A stretch of 64,000 nucleotides of DNA from an uncultured Desulfovibrionaceae bacterium (GTDB lineage Bacteria > Desulfobacterota > Desulfovibrionia > Desulfovibrionales > Desulfovibrionaceae): the NCBI GenBank assembly GCA_949299515.1, contig CASGAP010000009.1, positions 62,001 to 126,000 on the forward strand, in the 5' to 3' direction. Shown here piece by piece: positions 36,310-44,211 of the stretch. The position numbers and the translations under genes are program-made. Position 1 is the stretch's first letter, and the number at the start of each line of letters is the position of its first letter. A model generated the notes under the pieces. The model had not been told where the DNA came from. It did no database searches and saw nothing but the letters and a program-made list of their open reading frames with translations.

Positions 36310-37140
36310 TTAATGAGAATGGGGATGGGCTTGGGTGAAGGTTCCGTTCTGCACGTTTTCGCGCAGCATTTCCCCAAGGCTGTTGAAAATGGCTACCACA
36401 ATAAAAATGCAGAAACCGGGAATGAGCATGAGCATGGGGTTGGTGTAAATATAGGGCAGGGCGTCGTTTATCATGACTCCCCATTCCGCTGTGGGCGCCT
36501 GTATGCCGAGGCCGAGAAAGCTGAGGCCTGCCACGTGCAGGAGCATATGCCCGAAATCCAGCGTGGCCAGTATGGATATCTGCGAAAAAACGGAAGGCAG
36601 GATATGGCGGCGTATAATCTGCAGATCGCTGCCGCCCAGGGTTTTTGCCGCCAGTACGTAGTCCTGGCTTTTTATCTGCAGAACCATGGAACGCACTATG
36701 CGCGCATACCATGCCCAGTGGGTCAGAACAATGGTTATGACGACATTGACAAGCCCCACGCCGAGCACGCCGATGAAAAACAGTCCTAAAATAAACGTGG
36801 GCAGGGCAAGGAAAAGGTCGCTTACGCGCATGAGCAGAGAATCGAAAATGTCGCCCTTGTATCCTGCGGCAATGCCTATGCTCAGGGAAACCGCTAGGAT
36901 AAGGCATTCGATGACCAGGACAATGGCAAGGGACGTGCGCGTGCCGTAGATGAGTCTGGAAAGAATGTCGCGGCCGAGGTGGTCGGTTCCCAAAAGATAG
37001 GTGCCGTCCATGGGCAGCAGTTTTTTGCTCAGATCCACCAGGTACGGATTGTGCGGCGCAAGCAGGGGCGCAAAGGCCGCCGTCAAAAGGAGCAGTCCCA
37101 AAAGCGCCAGCAGTATGCGGAATGTACGGTTTTTAGGCAT
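36310..37140 (-). CDS. nikC: Nickel ABC transporter permease NikC
   Basis: A 276-residue inner-membrane permease of the DppC/NikC type. The N-terminus has one membrane helix, then a periplasmic turn with LLGTDHLGRDILSRLIYGTRTSL, typical of the family. The EAA-type loop is seen in YVLAAKTLGGSDLQIIRRHILPS, followed by further helices (ATLDFGHMLLHVAGLSFLGLGIQAPTAEWGVMINDA). It forms the channel with NikB. It overlaps nikB by eight bases. The C-terminus has a small His tail, HPHSH, a possible metal-binding feature. Confidence 0.92.
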   Translation of the reverse strand: MPKNRTFRILLALLGLLLLTAAFAPLLAPHNPYLVDLSKKLLPMDGTYLLGTDHLGRDILSRLIYGTRTSLAIVLVIECLILAVSLSIGIAAGYKGDIFDSLLMRVSDLFLALPTFILGLFFIGVLGVGLVNVVITIVLTHWAWYARIVRSMVLQIKSQDYVLAAKTLGGSDLQIIRRHILPSVFSQISILATLDFGHMLLHVAGLSFLGLGIQAPTAEWGVMINDALPYIYTNPMLMLIPGFCIFIVVAIFNSLGEMLRENVQNGTFTQAHPHSH

Positions 37141-38080
37141 GGTCTTCTTTTTCCTCGTAGACGATTTTGGGGTTGAGGTAGGCGTAGAGAATATCGGTTG
37201 CCAGGTTTACTGTCAGGAAGATTACGGTGATCATTACCATAAAGCACTGCAGTACGGGAAAATCATGGGAATACAGGGCGGAAACCATGAAGCGGCCCAC
37301 GCCGGGAAAAGCAAACAGCACCTCCACCACAAAGGCGCCGCCCAAAAGTTCGCCGAAATGCATACCGAAGGAAGTGACTATGGGCAGCATGGCGTTTTTC
37401 AGGGTGTATTTGCCGTATATTTTGGTTTTGCTTATGCCGAGAACGGTGAGATACTGCAGGGAACGCTGCTGCATATATTCCAGAAAAGCCGTTCTGGTGA
37501 GTCTGGTATTTATGGCCAGGGACATAAAGGAAAGCGTCAGTACGGGCAGGATATAGCTGACGGCTCCTTCGCTGCCGAAAGTGGGAATCCATTTCAGTTT
37601 GAGGGAAAAAACATACAGCAGCATGAAACCGAGCCAGAAGTTCGGAACGGAAACCCCCAAAAACGAATAGAACTGTACGCATTTGTCCAAAAAACCGCCT
37701 TTTCTGCGGGCGGCCAATATGCCCAGCGGCAGGCTGACGGCAATGAGAAAGAGCATGGAACTCAGCGCCAGTTTCAGCGAAGTGGGGAAATAATAGCACA
37801 GATCGGCAAAAACGTTGCGTTTGGTGATGTAGGACGTGCCGAAATCCAGGTGCAGGGCGTTGTTCAGCCATTCTCCGTATTGGACGAGTATGGGTCTGTT
37901 CAATCCCAGCTCGACAGTGGTTGCCGCCAAGGCTTCCGCCGTTATGGGAATGCGCGAACTGGCAAGATACGCGCGCGCAGGGTCTACGGGGCCTATGCGC
38001 AGAATCACAAATACCGCAAAGGACAGAATAAATACCGCCAGTACGGCATAGCAGATACGTTTCAGAATATAATGCAGCAT
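37133..38080 (-). CDS. nikB: Nickel ABC transporter permease NikB
   Basis: A 315-residue permease of the DppB/NikB type with six predicted helices. It starts MLHYILKRICYAVLAVFILSFAVFVILRIGPVDPARAYL, the standard opening, and has the EAA loop YLTVLGISKTKIYGKYTLKNAMLPIVTSFGMHFGELLGGAFVVEVLFAFPGVGRFMVSAL. It begins one base after the nikA stop and overlaps nikC at its end, so translation of the permease genes is coupled. Confidence 0.92.
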   Translation of the reverse strand: MLHYILKRICYAVLAVFILSFAVFVILRIGPVDPARAYLASSRIPITAEALAATTVELGLNRPILVQYGEWLNNALHLDFGTSYITKRNVFADLCYYFPTSLKLALSSMLFLIAVSLPLGILAARRKGGFLDKCVQFYSFLGVSVPNFWLGFMLLYVFSLKLKWIPTFGSEGAVSYILPVLTLSFMSLAINTRLTRTAFLEYMQQRSLQYLTVLGISKTKIYGKYTLKNAMLPIVTSFGMHFGELLGGAFVVEVLFAFPGVGRFMVSALYSHDFPVLQCFMVMITVIFLTVNLATDILYAYLNPKIVYEEKEDHA

Positions 38081-38081
38081 A

Positions 38082-39668
38082 CTATCGGTTCAGGGTAAGG
38101 GTGTGCAGAAGAATTTCCGTGGATATGCTGCCGAAGCGGAAACCGGATACTTTTTTGCTGTTGTACAGCACAAAGTCCGGCTCGAAGCTTATGGGCAGAT
38201 ATACGGCTCCGTTATGCAGGGCTTCCAGCACGTTTTTGTGCAGGTCTGCGTAGTTTTGTCTGTCCGTTGTCGTGAGCAGTTCGGTGATTTGCGCGTCAAT
38301 GGCGGTTTTGTCTGCGAGGCCTAGCTGTGCCTGATAATCGGCATGGGAGGGCCTGCGCATGGACGCAAGGTAGGAAGTCGGTTCGTAGGGCGGGCCCCAG
38401 GTACGGTTGAATATCAAATCAAATTCGCCGTTTTGGTGCAGGCTGGTAAGCAGCGTGTTTTCTTCGGCTCGCAGGTTCAGTTTTATGCCGACTTTTTCCA
38501 AATCAGCCTGCACGGCTTCGGCAATGGCTTTTTGCTTCGGGTCAATGCCCAGGTAGTGCAGATTAAGTTCTATCGGCGTGCCGTTTTTTTCAAAATAGAC
38601 GCCGTTTTTGACAAAGCCGCTTTGCGTGAGCAGTTCTTCCGATTTTTGCGGGTTGCAGGCATAGACGGTGCCGATGTCGGAAAAGGCCGTGCCGGGATTG
38701 AAAAGGCGTTCGGCCCTGTATTCCTGGCCGCGCAGAATAAATTGCAGGATAATGTCTTTGTTGACGGCATGGAGTATGGCTTTGCGCACGTTGGCGTCTT
38801 TGGTATACGAACGGTTGGAGTTCAGGGCGATAAGGCAGGTTATGCGCGGTTCGGATTTTTCTCCTGCAAAATCGGGCAGGCTGCTGAGGCGCACAAAGTT
38901 TTCTATATTGAAATTGCCTTCTCCGAATAAAATATCTATCTGGCCTGTTTCCAAAGCCAAGATGCGGCTGTTGGCTTCCGGCAGCACATAGATTTTTACG
39001 GCGTCGATGTTGCCGCGTTCCTGCGTGTCGGCAGTTTTGGGAATGTAATGGGGATTGCGCTCGAAATAATCGTATTGTCCGAGTTTCTGTTCTTTTAGAA
39101 CCCAGGGACCCGTACCTATGGGGGCGGCGATTTTTTGATGGGCGCCTCCGCGTTTTTCCGAATCAGGCAAAAATCCGTTCAGTCCCAAAAAACGGAACGG
39201 CCGCGGCAGGCTCAGCTCCGTCAGGGTGAGATTGTACGGGGAAGACAGTTTTATTTCAAAGGTATACTCGTCCAGAGCTTTCCAGCTTTCGATAAGGTTT
39301 ACGAGGGCAAGCCAGGCATGGCGTTCTTTGTTCTGCATGATTGCGTCGAAGTTTTTTTCCGCGGCATAGGCGTTAAAAGGCGTGCCGTCGGAAAATTTCA
39401 CGTCTTTGCGCAGGCTGAAGGTGTAGGTTTTTTGGTCTTCGGAAATGCTCCAGGAAGCAGCCAGACACGGTTCGGCTTCTTTGCCGTTGTAATGGGTCAG
39501 GCCTTCATAAACCATGTTTTGCGCAAACATTTCGTTAGGGTAATAATCGTGCGGGTTAAGCGGGCCGACATTGTGCAGCCATGCCGTGTTCAGAATGTTT
39601 TCGGCAAAGCTTTGAGCCGGCAGCAGCAGAGTGCAGAGAATCAGGAAAAACGGGACAAGACGCCGCAT
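38082..39668 (-). CDS. nikA: Nickel (or metal-chelate) periplasmic binding protein NikA
   Basis: A 528-residue exported binding protein with a signal peptide ending QSFA near residue 22. It matches E. coli NikA closely in pattern: AWLHNVGPLNPHDYYPNEMFAQNMVYEGL, RHAWLALVNLIESWKAL, LSLPRPFRFLG (holding the Arg that contacts the bound metallophore) and PIGTGPWVLKEQKLGQYDYFERN. In the TWG region E. coli reads FHRTWGAPYDPHAFLSSMR, whereas here it is FNRTWGPPYEPTSYLASMR, so both histidines there are replaced. The metal must then be held mainly by its chelator or by other residues. It heads nikABCDE under NikR-like operators. Confidence 0.9.
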   Translation of the reverse strand: MRRLVPFFLILCTLLLPAQSFAENILNTAWLHNVGPLNPHDYYPNEMFAQNMVYEGLTHYNGKEAEPCLAASWSISEDQKTYTFSLRKDVKFSDGTPFNAYAAEKNFDAIMQNKERHAWLALVNLIESWKALDEYTFEIKLSSPYNLTLTELSLPRPFRFLGLNGFLPDSEKRGGAHQKIAAPIGTGPWVLKEQKLGQYDYFERNPHYIPKTADTQERGNIDAVKIYVLPEANSRILALETGQIDILFGEGNFNIENFVRLSSLPDFAGEKSEPRITCLIALNSNRSYTKDANVRKAILHAVNKDIILQFILRGQEYRAERLFNPGTAFSDIGTVYACNPQKSEELLTQSGFVKNGVYFEKNGTPIELNLHYLGIDPKQKAIAEAVQADLEKVGIKLNLRAEENTLLTSLHQNGEFDLIFNRTWGPPYEPTSYLASMRRPSHADYQAQLGLADKTAIDAQITELLTTTDRQNYADLHKNVLEALHNGAVYLPISFEPDFVLYNSKKVSGFRFGSISTEILLHTLTLNR

Positions 39669-39693
39669 GGGTGCTCCTTTGGGATACTTAATG

Positions 39694-39769
39694 GTGTTAC
39701 GAAATTTAAAAACGTATTACTTTGTGTTACGATTTTTGAAATCGTAACACGTTAATTTTGATTGTGCAA
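39694..39769 (-). promoter_or_regulatory. nikA promoter with two NikR-type operators
   Basis: A perfect GTGTTAC-N13-GTAACAC palindrome occupies 39724-39750, and an imperfect second site, GTGTTAC-N13-GTATTAC, occupies 39694-39720, three bases closer to nikA. I recall this as the Desulfovibrio-type NikR consensus. On the minus strand a -10 TACGAT (39741-39746) lies inside the strong site, 17 bases from a weak -35 (TTGCAC, 39764-39769), so binding would block transcription. Confidence 0.75.
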
Positions 39770-39844
39770 GAGCTTTGAGCAAAAAAAAATAATAGTTTCG
39801 TAACAGTTTTGAATTACGGTAAATAATTTAAATTCAAAAAATTA

Positions 39845-39873
39845 TTGACATTGATTTTCAATTTCAATATACT
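39845..39873 (+). promoter_or_regulatory. Promoter of the DUF2325 gene with candidate Fur box as spacer
   Basis: TTGACA (39845-39850) and TATACT (39868-39873) flank exactly 17 bases, TTGATTTTCAATTTCAA. On the minus strand these read TTGAAATTGAAAATCAA, close to the motif before feoA (275-291). A bound repressor would cover the whole promoter. Confidence 0.65.
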
Positions 39874-39904
39874 GAACCCATACGCTAAAAATAGGAGCTA
39901 AGCC

Positions 39905-40306
39905 ATGAAAAACAAAGGCAGAAAAATGACCCCGTCTTTCAATCATTTTCCTCTTGACATGGCGCAGTGCGCCAACTGCAGCGAAAGCTGCCCCAATTTT
40001 GATTTGTGTCAAAAACGTATTTTTATCGTGGGCGGCGTGGAGCGCATGGAACCGTTATACCGTACAGTAATAGAAGAATGCGGCGGCATTTTGGATTATC
40101 ACTGCGGGTCCATGCAGTCAGGCATGAAAAAATTTGAAAAATGCCTGCAGCGTGCGGATATGATTATCTGCCCCATTAATTGCAACAGCCATACCGCGTG
40201 TTTGAAAGTCAAAGATATGTGCAAAAAATACAAAAAATCTTTTCATATGCTGCCCACGGGAAGCATATCCGCTGTTAAGCGTCTGCTTGCGGAAAATTAT
40301 GCATAA
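39905..40306 (+). CDS. DUF2325 domain-containing protein
   Basis: A 133-residue cytoplasmic protein. After a basic start it has a cysteine set CANCSESCPNFDLC, then the DUF2325 core KRIFIVGGVERMEPLYRTVIEECGGILDYHCGSMQSGMKKFEKCLQRADMIICPINCNSHTACLKVKDMCKKYKKSFHMLPTGSISAVKRLL. There are at least ten cysteines, suggesting metal or redox chemistry. The domain resembles a nucleotide-binding fold and has no assigned biochemical role that I know of. The ribosome binding site AGGAG precedes the ATG. The promoter carries a candidate Fur box, which links it to iron. Confidence 0.88.
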   Translation: MKNKGRKMTPSFNHFPLDMAQCANCSESCPNFDLCQKRIFIVGGVERMEPLYRTVIEECGGILDYHCGSMQSGMKKFEKCLQRADMIICPINCNSHTACLKVKDMCKKYKKSFHMLPTGSISAVKRLLAENYA

Positions 40307-40319
40307 TTTTTTTTAATTC

Positions 40320-40348
40320 TTGATTTATGGCAGTACTTTTTGTATCCT
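40320..40348 (+). promoter_or_regulatory. Candidate promoter of the YkuD-like gene
   Basis: TTGATT (40320-40325), 17-base spacer, TATCCT (40343-40348). No terminator separates the DUF2325 gene from this point, so read-through is also possible. Confidence 0.45.
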
Positions 40349-40379
40349 TAAAAAAGTAAAAAAGCTTTTGAGGGGATAT

Positions 40380-41060
40380 ATGAAAAAAGCGTTTTTTTTC
40401 TTGTTGTGTATGTTTTTTTGCTGTCAGACAGGGTTTGCCGGGGACAATCTGCAGAAGTCCGGCATACCGGGCGAAAATTTGGCAAGCGGACTTGTGGAAA
40501 AATTCAAGCTGGATACGCTGACCGATGCCGCAAAACTGCTTGTGCTGGATACAACGCTTGACGAGCCGCATTTTTATCAGCTCAAACGCTTTAATAACGA
40601 ATGGGTCTGCCTTAGGGACAGCAAAGCGCAAATAGGCCGCGGCGGTGCCAAACAGAATAAAATCGAGGGAGATTTTGCAACCCCCAAAGGCTTGTATAAC
40701 TTTATCATTGCTTTCGGCATGAATGATAATCCCGGAAGCGTTCTGCCCTATTACAAGCTTAAGCCCGGCGATGTGTGGGTGACCGATCCGCAGTCAAAAT
40801 ATTATAATCTGCTTGTCCGCAAAAATACGGTTTTTATTGACTGGCTTTCGGAAATAGAGCTGTTTAAACGGCCTGTGCGCTACGCCTATGTGCTGGTGGT
40901 GGATTACAATATCAGCCATAAGGAGCCCTATAAAGGATCGGCGTTATTTTTGGAATGCAGCATAGGCAAGCCCACGGACGGCAGCATTGCTCTGCCCAGG
41001 ACGTTTATGGAAGAACTGATGCTCTTTGTGGATGCCGATACGAAAATTTATATTTTCTAG
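40380..41060 (+). CDS. Exported L,D-transpeptidase-fold protein lacking the catalytic residues
   Basis: A 226-residue protein with a signal peptide (FFFLLCMFFCCQTGFA, cleavage near 20). The body follows the YkuD-type family of COG3786: IGRGGAKQNKIEGDFATPKGLYNFIIAFGMNDNPGSVLPYYKLKPGDVWVTDPQSKYYN, then VVDYNISHKEPYKGSALFLECSIGKPTDGSIALP. Active members read ...AIFLH...PTAGCVALP. Here the histidine position is Glu192 and the nucleophilic cysteine position is Ser202 (codon AGC). I therefore infer no transpeptidase activity; it may bind peptidoglycan or act as a scaffold. The ATG at 40380 follows GAGGGG. Confidence 0.82.
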   Translation: MKKAFFFLLCMFFCCQTGFAGDNLQKSGIPGENLASGLVEKFKLDTLTDAAKLLVLDTTLDEPHFYQLKRFNNEWVCLRDSKAQIGRGGAKQNKIEGDFATPKGLYNFIIAFGMNDNPGSVLPYYKLKPGDVWVTDPQSKYYNLLVRKNTVFIDWLSEIELFKRPVRYAYVLVVDYNISHKEPYKGSALFLECSIGKPTDGSIALPRTFMEELMLFVDADTKIYIF

Positions 41061-41075
41061 GGTATAATTGTTTGC

Positions 41076-41104
41076 CGGGGGAAATGGTTTCCCCCGTTTT
41101 TTTT
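41076..41104 (+). terminator. Terminator formed by repeat hairpin 1 (copy F)
   Basis: CGGGGGAAA, TGG, TTTCCCCCG (41076-41096) followed by eight T. It is hairpin 1 of the dispersed repeat without the second hairpin. It lies 15 bases after the YkuD-like gene and has become, or always was, a terminator. Confidence 0.85.
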
Positions 41105-41386
41105 GTGAAAATGTGCGGAGCGCTGCAGATTTTGGATTTTTCATGTTTTGCTGTCCAAAACGGCAAAAAACCTTGTTATCAGTTAATCCGCATAATTTCT
41201 GAATATGCCGGACGGCATGATATTTTTACATTCTGTATACGCAGAAATCTTAATTAAAAAAAATGCTTTAAGATGGTTAAAAAATTAAATATCTTAGTTT
41301 TTTTATGCTAGCTTGTTGTTTAAACTAAATATTTTAATTGTCTTTTTTTCGGAAATGGTATATTTAGAGCCTGTAAGGAGCTAAAT
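41105..41386. other. glmS upstream region
   Basis: An AT-rich 280-base gap. It holds a TGCCG/CGGCA hairpin (41206-41218 area), an inverted repeat TAAGAT...ATCTTA near 41270-41302 and a TATATT at 41359-41364 that could be a -10 box. I do not see a glmS ribozyme fold or any gene. A ribosome binding site AAGGAG lies before glmS. Confidence 0.4.
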
Positions 41387-43276
41387 ATGTGTGGAATTAT
41401 CGGTTACTGCGGGCACAGGCCTGCCGTTCCTCTTGTGCTTGAAGGTTTGAAACGTTTGGAATATCGCGGATATGATTCTGCGGGCCTGGCGTTTTTGCAG
41501 GTAAGCAAGCTGGAAATTATCCGTTCGGAAGGCAAATTATGCAGGCTCGAGGAAAAAGTCGCGCAGACCGCCAATACCTTTGCGCCCATCAGCATAGGTC
41601 ATACCCGCTGGGCCACGCACGGCTTGCCCGTTGAAAAAAATGCCCACCCCCATGCAAGCAACAGCGGTGCCGTTGCCATTGTGCATAACGGCATTATCGA
41701 AAATTTTCAGGAAATTAAAGATGAGCTCCTTGCCAAGGGCTATGTTTTTCATTCCGAAACCGATACGGAAGTTTTGGCTAACTGCATTGCAGATGAACTT
41801 GACGGTTTGCTGCAGCGGCATTTTGGAAAAAGTTATGCCGGCGCGGCACAGGAATTTGCCGAAAATGCACAGGAAAATTCTCTGCAGTATCTTGAACTTA
41901 TGGAAAAAGCCTTTGCCAAAGCCTTGCAGAAAGCTCACGGCGCGTATGCCGTTGTGCTGTTAAGTCCCCTTGTTCCCAAGCATATTTTGGCAGCGCGGCT
42001 TGCGGCGCCTCTGCTTATGGGCATAGGCATCGGCGAATATTTCGTGGCGTCCGACGTTCCGGCTTTTTTGCCGTATACCCGTGATGTGGTCTTTTTGGAC
42101 GACAGGGAATACGTGGTTATCAGCTCCGGCGGCTATGCCGTGAAAAATCTGTATACGGCAGAGCCAGTTCAAAAAGAAATTCATCATATTCCCTGGGACT
42201 TGCAGGGAGCGGCCAAGGACGGGTTCAAGCATTTCATGCTTAAAGAAATTATGGAACAGCCCAAAGTTCTGCGTGACTGCCTGGCAGGAAGAGTGCAAAA
42301 CGGCAGAATTTGTCTGCCGGAGCTGGACAATATGCCCGTGCCGGAGAGCATACGCATAATTGCCTGCGGTACAAGCTATAATGCCGGGCTGTGGTCGCAG
42401 TATTATTTGGAGCAGTTTGCGCAGCTTCCCGTAACCGTGGAAATTGCTTCGGAATTTCGTTACAGAAAACCGATTTTGAACAGCCGCGAGCTTATTGTCG
42501 TTATCAGCCAGTCCGGCGAAACCGCAGATACGCTGGGGGCATTGCGCCTGTGCCGCGAAAAAGGCTATCCTGTACTCGGTATCTGCAATGTGCTTGGTTC
42601 TTCCGTGGCAAGGGAGGCAAGCGCCTGTCTGTATACGCAGGCAGGGCCCGAAATCAGCGTGGCTTCCACCAAAGCCATGCTCAGCCAAATGGTTGTGCTG
42701 CTTTTGCTTGCATTGTATTTCGGTCAGCGCAGAAACACGGCGTGTCCCGCGGAGGAAGTTTTGGCAGAGCTTAGGCGTCTGCCCGATGTTTTGGAAGGAA
42801 CGCTTGCCGATATGCGTGAAAAGGCGAAGGAATTTGCTTATAAATATGCGTTTGCCAAAAGTTTCTTTTATCTTGGCCGCGGTACGGCCTATGCCCTTGC
42901 TTTGGAAGGCGCGCTGAAACTGAAGGAGCTTTCCTATATTCATGCCGAAGGCTATGCCACGGGCGAAATGAAGCATGGCCCCATTGCGCTGATTGACCCT
43001 GAATTTCCGGCTTTTGCCCTTGCTTTTGACGATGAAAATTTCGGTAAGGTGCGTTCGGGCATTTTGGAAGTGAAATCACGGCAGGGCAAAGTGATAGCCC
43101 TTTTGCAGGAAGGCACAGTCCTTGACTGCGAGGATTTGTGGTATATTCCGAAAACCGCGATTCCTGAATTTCTGGCATTGCCTGCCATGCAGCTGTTCAG
43201 TTATGAAATGGCGGATTATTTGGGTAAAGACGTGGATCAGCCGCGCAACTTGGCAAAAAGCGTCACTGTGGAGTAA
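41387..43276 (+). CDS. glmS: Glutamine--fructose-6-phosphate aminotransferase (isomerizing)
   Basis: A 629-residue enzyme making glucosamine-6-phosphate, the entry to peptidoglycan and lipopolysaccharide sugars. The N-terminal glutaminase starts MCGIIGYCGHRPAVPLVLEGLKRLEYRGYDSAG with nucleophile Cys2. Two SIS isomerase domains follow: CGTSYNAGLWSQYYLEQ with ISQSGETADTLGALR, and LGRGTAYALALEGALKLKELSYIHAEGYATGEMKHGPIALID. It is about 20 residues longer than E. coli GlmS because of an insertion near residues 145-170 (RHFGKSYAGAAQEFAENAQEN). It ends KSVTVE as in the family. The methyltransferase gene follows after 11 bases. Confidence 0.97.
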   Translation: MCGIIGYCGHRPAVPLVLEGLKRLEYRGYDSAGLAFLQVSKLEIIRSEGKLCRLEEKVAQTANTFAPISIGHTRWATHGLPVEKNAHPHASNSGAVAIVHNGIIENFQEIKDELLAKGYVFHSETDTEVLANCIADELDGLLQRHFGKSYAGAAQEFAENAQENSLQYLELMEKAFAKALQKAHGAYAVVLLSPLVPKHILAARLAAPLLMGIGIGEYFVASDVPAFLPYTRDVVFLDDREYVVISSGGYAVKNLYTAEPVQKEIHHIPWDLQGAAKDGFKHFMLKEIMEQPKVLRDCLAGRVQNGRICLPELDNMPVPESIRIIACGTSYNAGLWSQYYLEQFAQLPVTVEIASEFRYRKPILNSRELIVVISQSGETADTLGALRLCREKGYPVLGICNVLGSSVAREASACLYTQAGPEISVASTKAMLSQMVVLLLLALYFGQRRNTACPAEEVLAELRRLPDVLEGTLADMREKAKEFAYKYAFAKSFFYLGRGTAYALALEGALKLKELSYIHAEGYATGEMKHGPIALIDPEFPAFALAFDDENFGKVRSGILEVKSRQGKVIALLQEGTVLDCEDLWYIPKTAIPEFLALPAMQLFSYEMADYLGKDVDQPRNLAKSVTVE

Positions 43277-43287
43277 CCGGAGAAATC

Positions 43288-44139
43288 ATGGCGAAACTAG
43301 ACCTTTGCTTTGGCGACAATATGAGCTTTTTGCCGGAAATGGCAGCCGGTTCCGTGGATTTGATTTATATAGACCCGCCTTTTAATACCGGCAGAACGCA
43401 GGAAAGAACGCAGATAAAAACCATAGCCAGCAATGAGGGCGACAGGATAGGCTATCAGGGCAGGCGCTATAAGACGATAAAGCTCGGCACGCTCGGGTAT
43501 GCGGATATTTTTGACGATTATATCGGGTTTTTGGAGCCGCGCCTTGCGGAAGCGCACCGCATTCTTTCCGAAAACGGCAGTATTTTGTTTCATATAGATT
43601 ACCGTGAGGCTCATTACTGCAAGCTGCTTTTGGATTATATCTTCGGCCGCGATGCGTTTATGAACGAAATTATTTGGGCTTACGATTACGGCGCGCGCAG
43701 CAAAAAACGCTGGTCTGCCAAGCATGACAGTATCTTTTGGTATGCAAAAAACCCGAAAAAATATATTTATCATTACGACGAAATAGACAGAATACCCTAT
43801 ATGGCACCTTCGTTGGTGGGCAAGGAAAAGGCCGCCCGCGGCAAAACGCCTACCGATGTTTGGTGGCAGACCATTGTCAGTCCCAACAGCAAGGAAAAAA
43901 CCGGGTATGCCACGCAAAAACCCATAAAAATTATGCGGCGCATAATAAAGGTGCACAGCAACGAAGATTCTGTGGTTATGGATTTTTTTGCCGGGAGCGG
44001 TTCCTTTGGCAAGGCTGCCATGGAGCTCGGCAGGGACTGTATTTTAATAGATAAAAATCCTGCAGCCATTGAGGTTATGAAAAAGCGTTTTGCGGGCGAA
44101 GAAATTGTTTTCCGCGAACACGCGCAGATTATCGGATAA
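43288..44139 (+). CDS. Orphan site-specific DNA methyltransferase (N4/N6, beta type)
   Basis: A 283-residue amino-methyltransferase. Motif IV, DLIYIDPPFNTG, is near residue 27, followed by the target-recognition part, and motif I, VVMDFFAGSGSFGKAAMELGRDCILIDKN, near residue 230; this order is the beta class, which includes adenine-N6 and cytosine-N4 enzymes. VSPNSKEKTGYATQKPIKIMRRII matches the motif X area. No restriction endonuclease gene is nearby, so it may act alone in gene regulation or replication timing. It follows glmS by 11 bases and shares its transcript. The recognition site cannot be predicted. Confidence 0.88.
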   Translation: MAKLDLCFGDNMSFLPEMAAGSVDLIYIDPPFNTGRTQERTQIKTIASNEGDRIGYQGRRYKTIKLGTLGYADIFDDYIGFLEPRLAEAHRILSENGSILFHIDYREAHYCKLLLDYIFGRDAFMNEIIWAYDYGARSKKRWSAKHDSIFWYAKNPKKYIYHYDEIDRIPYMAPSLVGKEKAARGKTPTDVWWQTIVSPNSKEKTGYATQKPIKIMRRIIKVHSNEDSVVMDFFAGSGSFGKAAMELGRDCILIDKNPAAIEVMKKRFAGEEIVFREHAQIIG

Positions 44140-44164
44140 AGTTTTGCCCATGTCGGCAGATAAA

Positions 44165-44192
44165 CAAAAAAACGGCAGAAGCCGTTTTTTTT
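44165..44192. terminator. Bidirectional terminator between the methyltransferase and acyl-CoA ligase genes
   Basis: AACGGC, loop AGAA, GCCGTT with A and T tracts on the two sides. It ends glmS-methyltransferase on plus and dapB-nadE-ligase on minus. Confidence 0.88.
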
Positions 44193-44211
44193 GTCTTGAT
44201 TTTTTATAAGA

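Noticed and set aside
35537..36907. Extended start for nikD giving 456 residues
   Set aside because: The extra N-terminus is nikC read in another frame; nikD proper starts at 36301.
41105..41386. Possible glmS ribozyme or riboswitch
   Set aside because: No recognisable core; the region is AT-rich with only small hairpins, and glmS ribozymes are a feature of Gram-positive bacteria.
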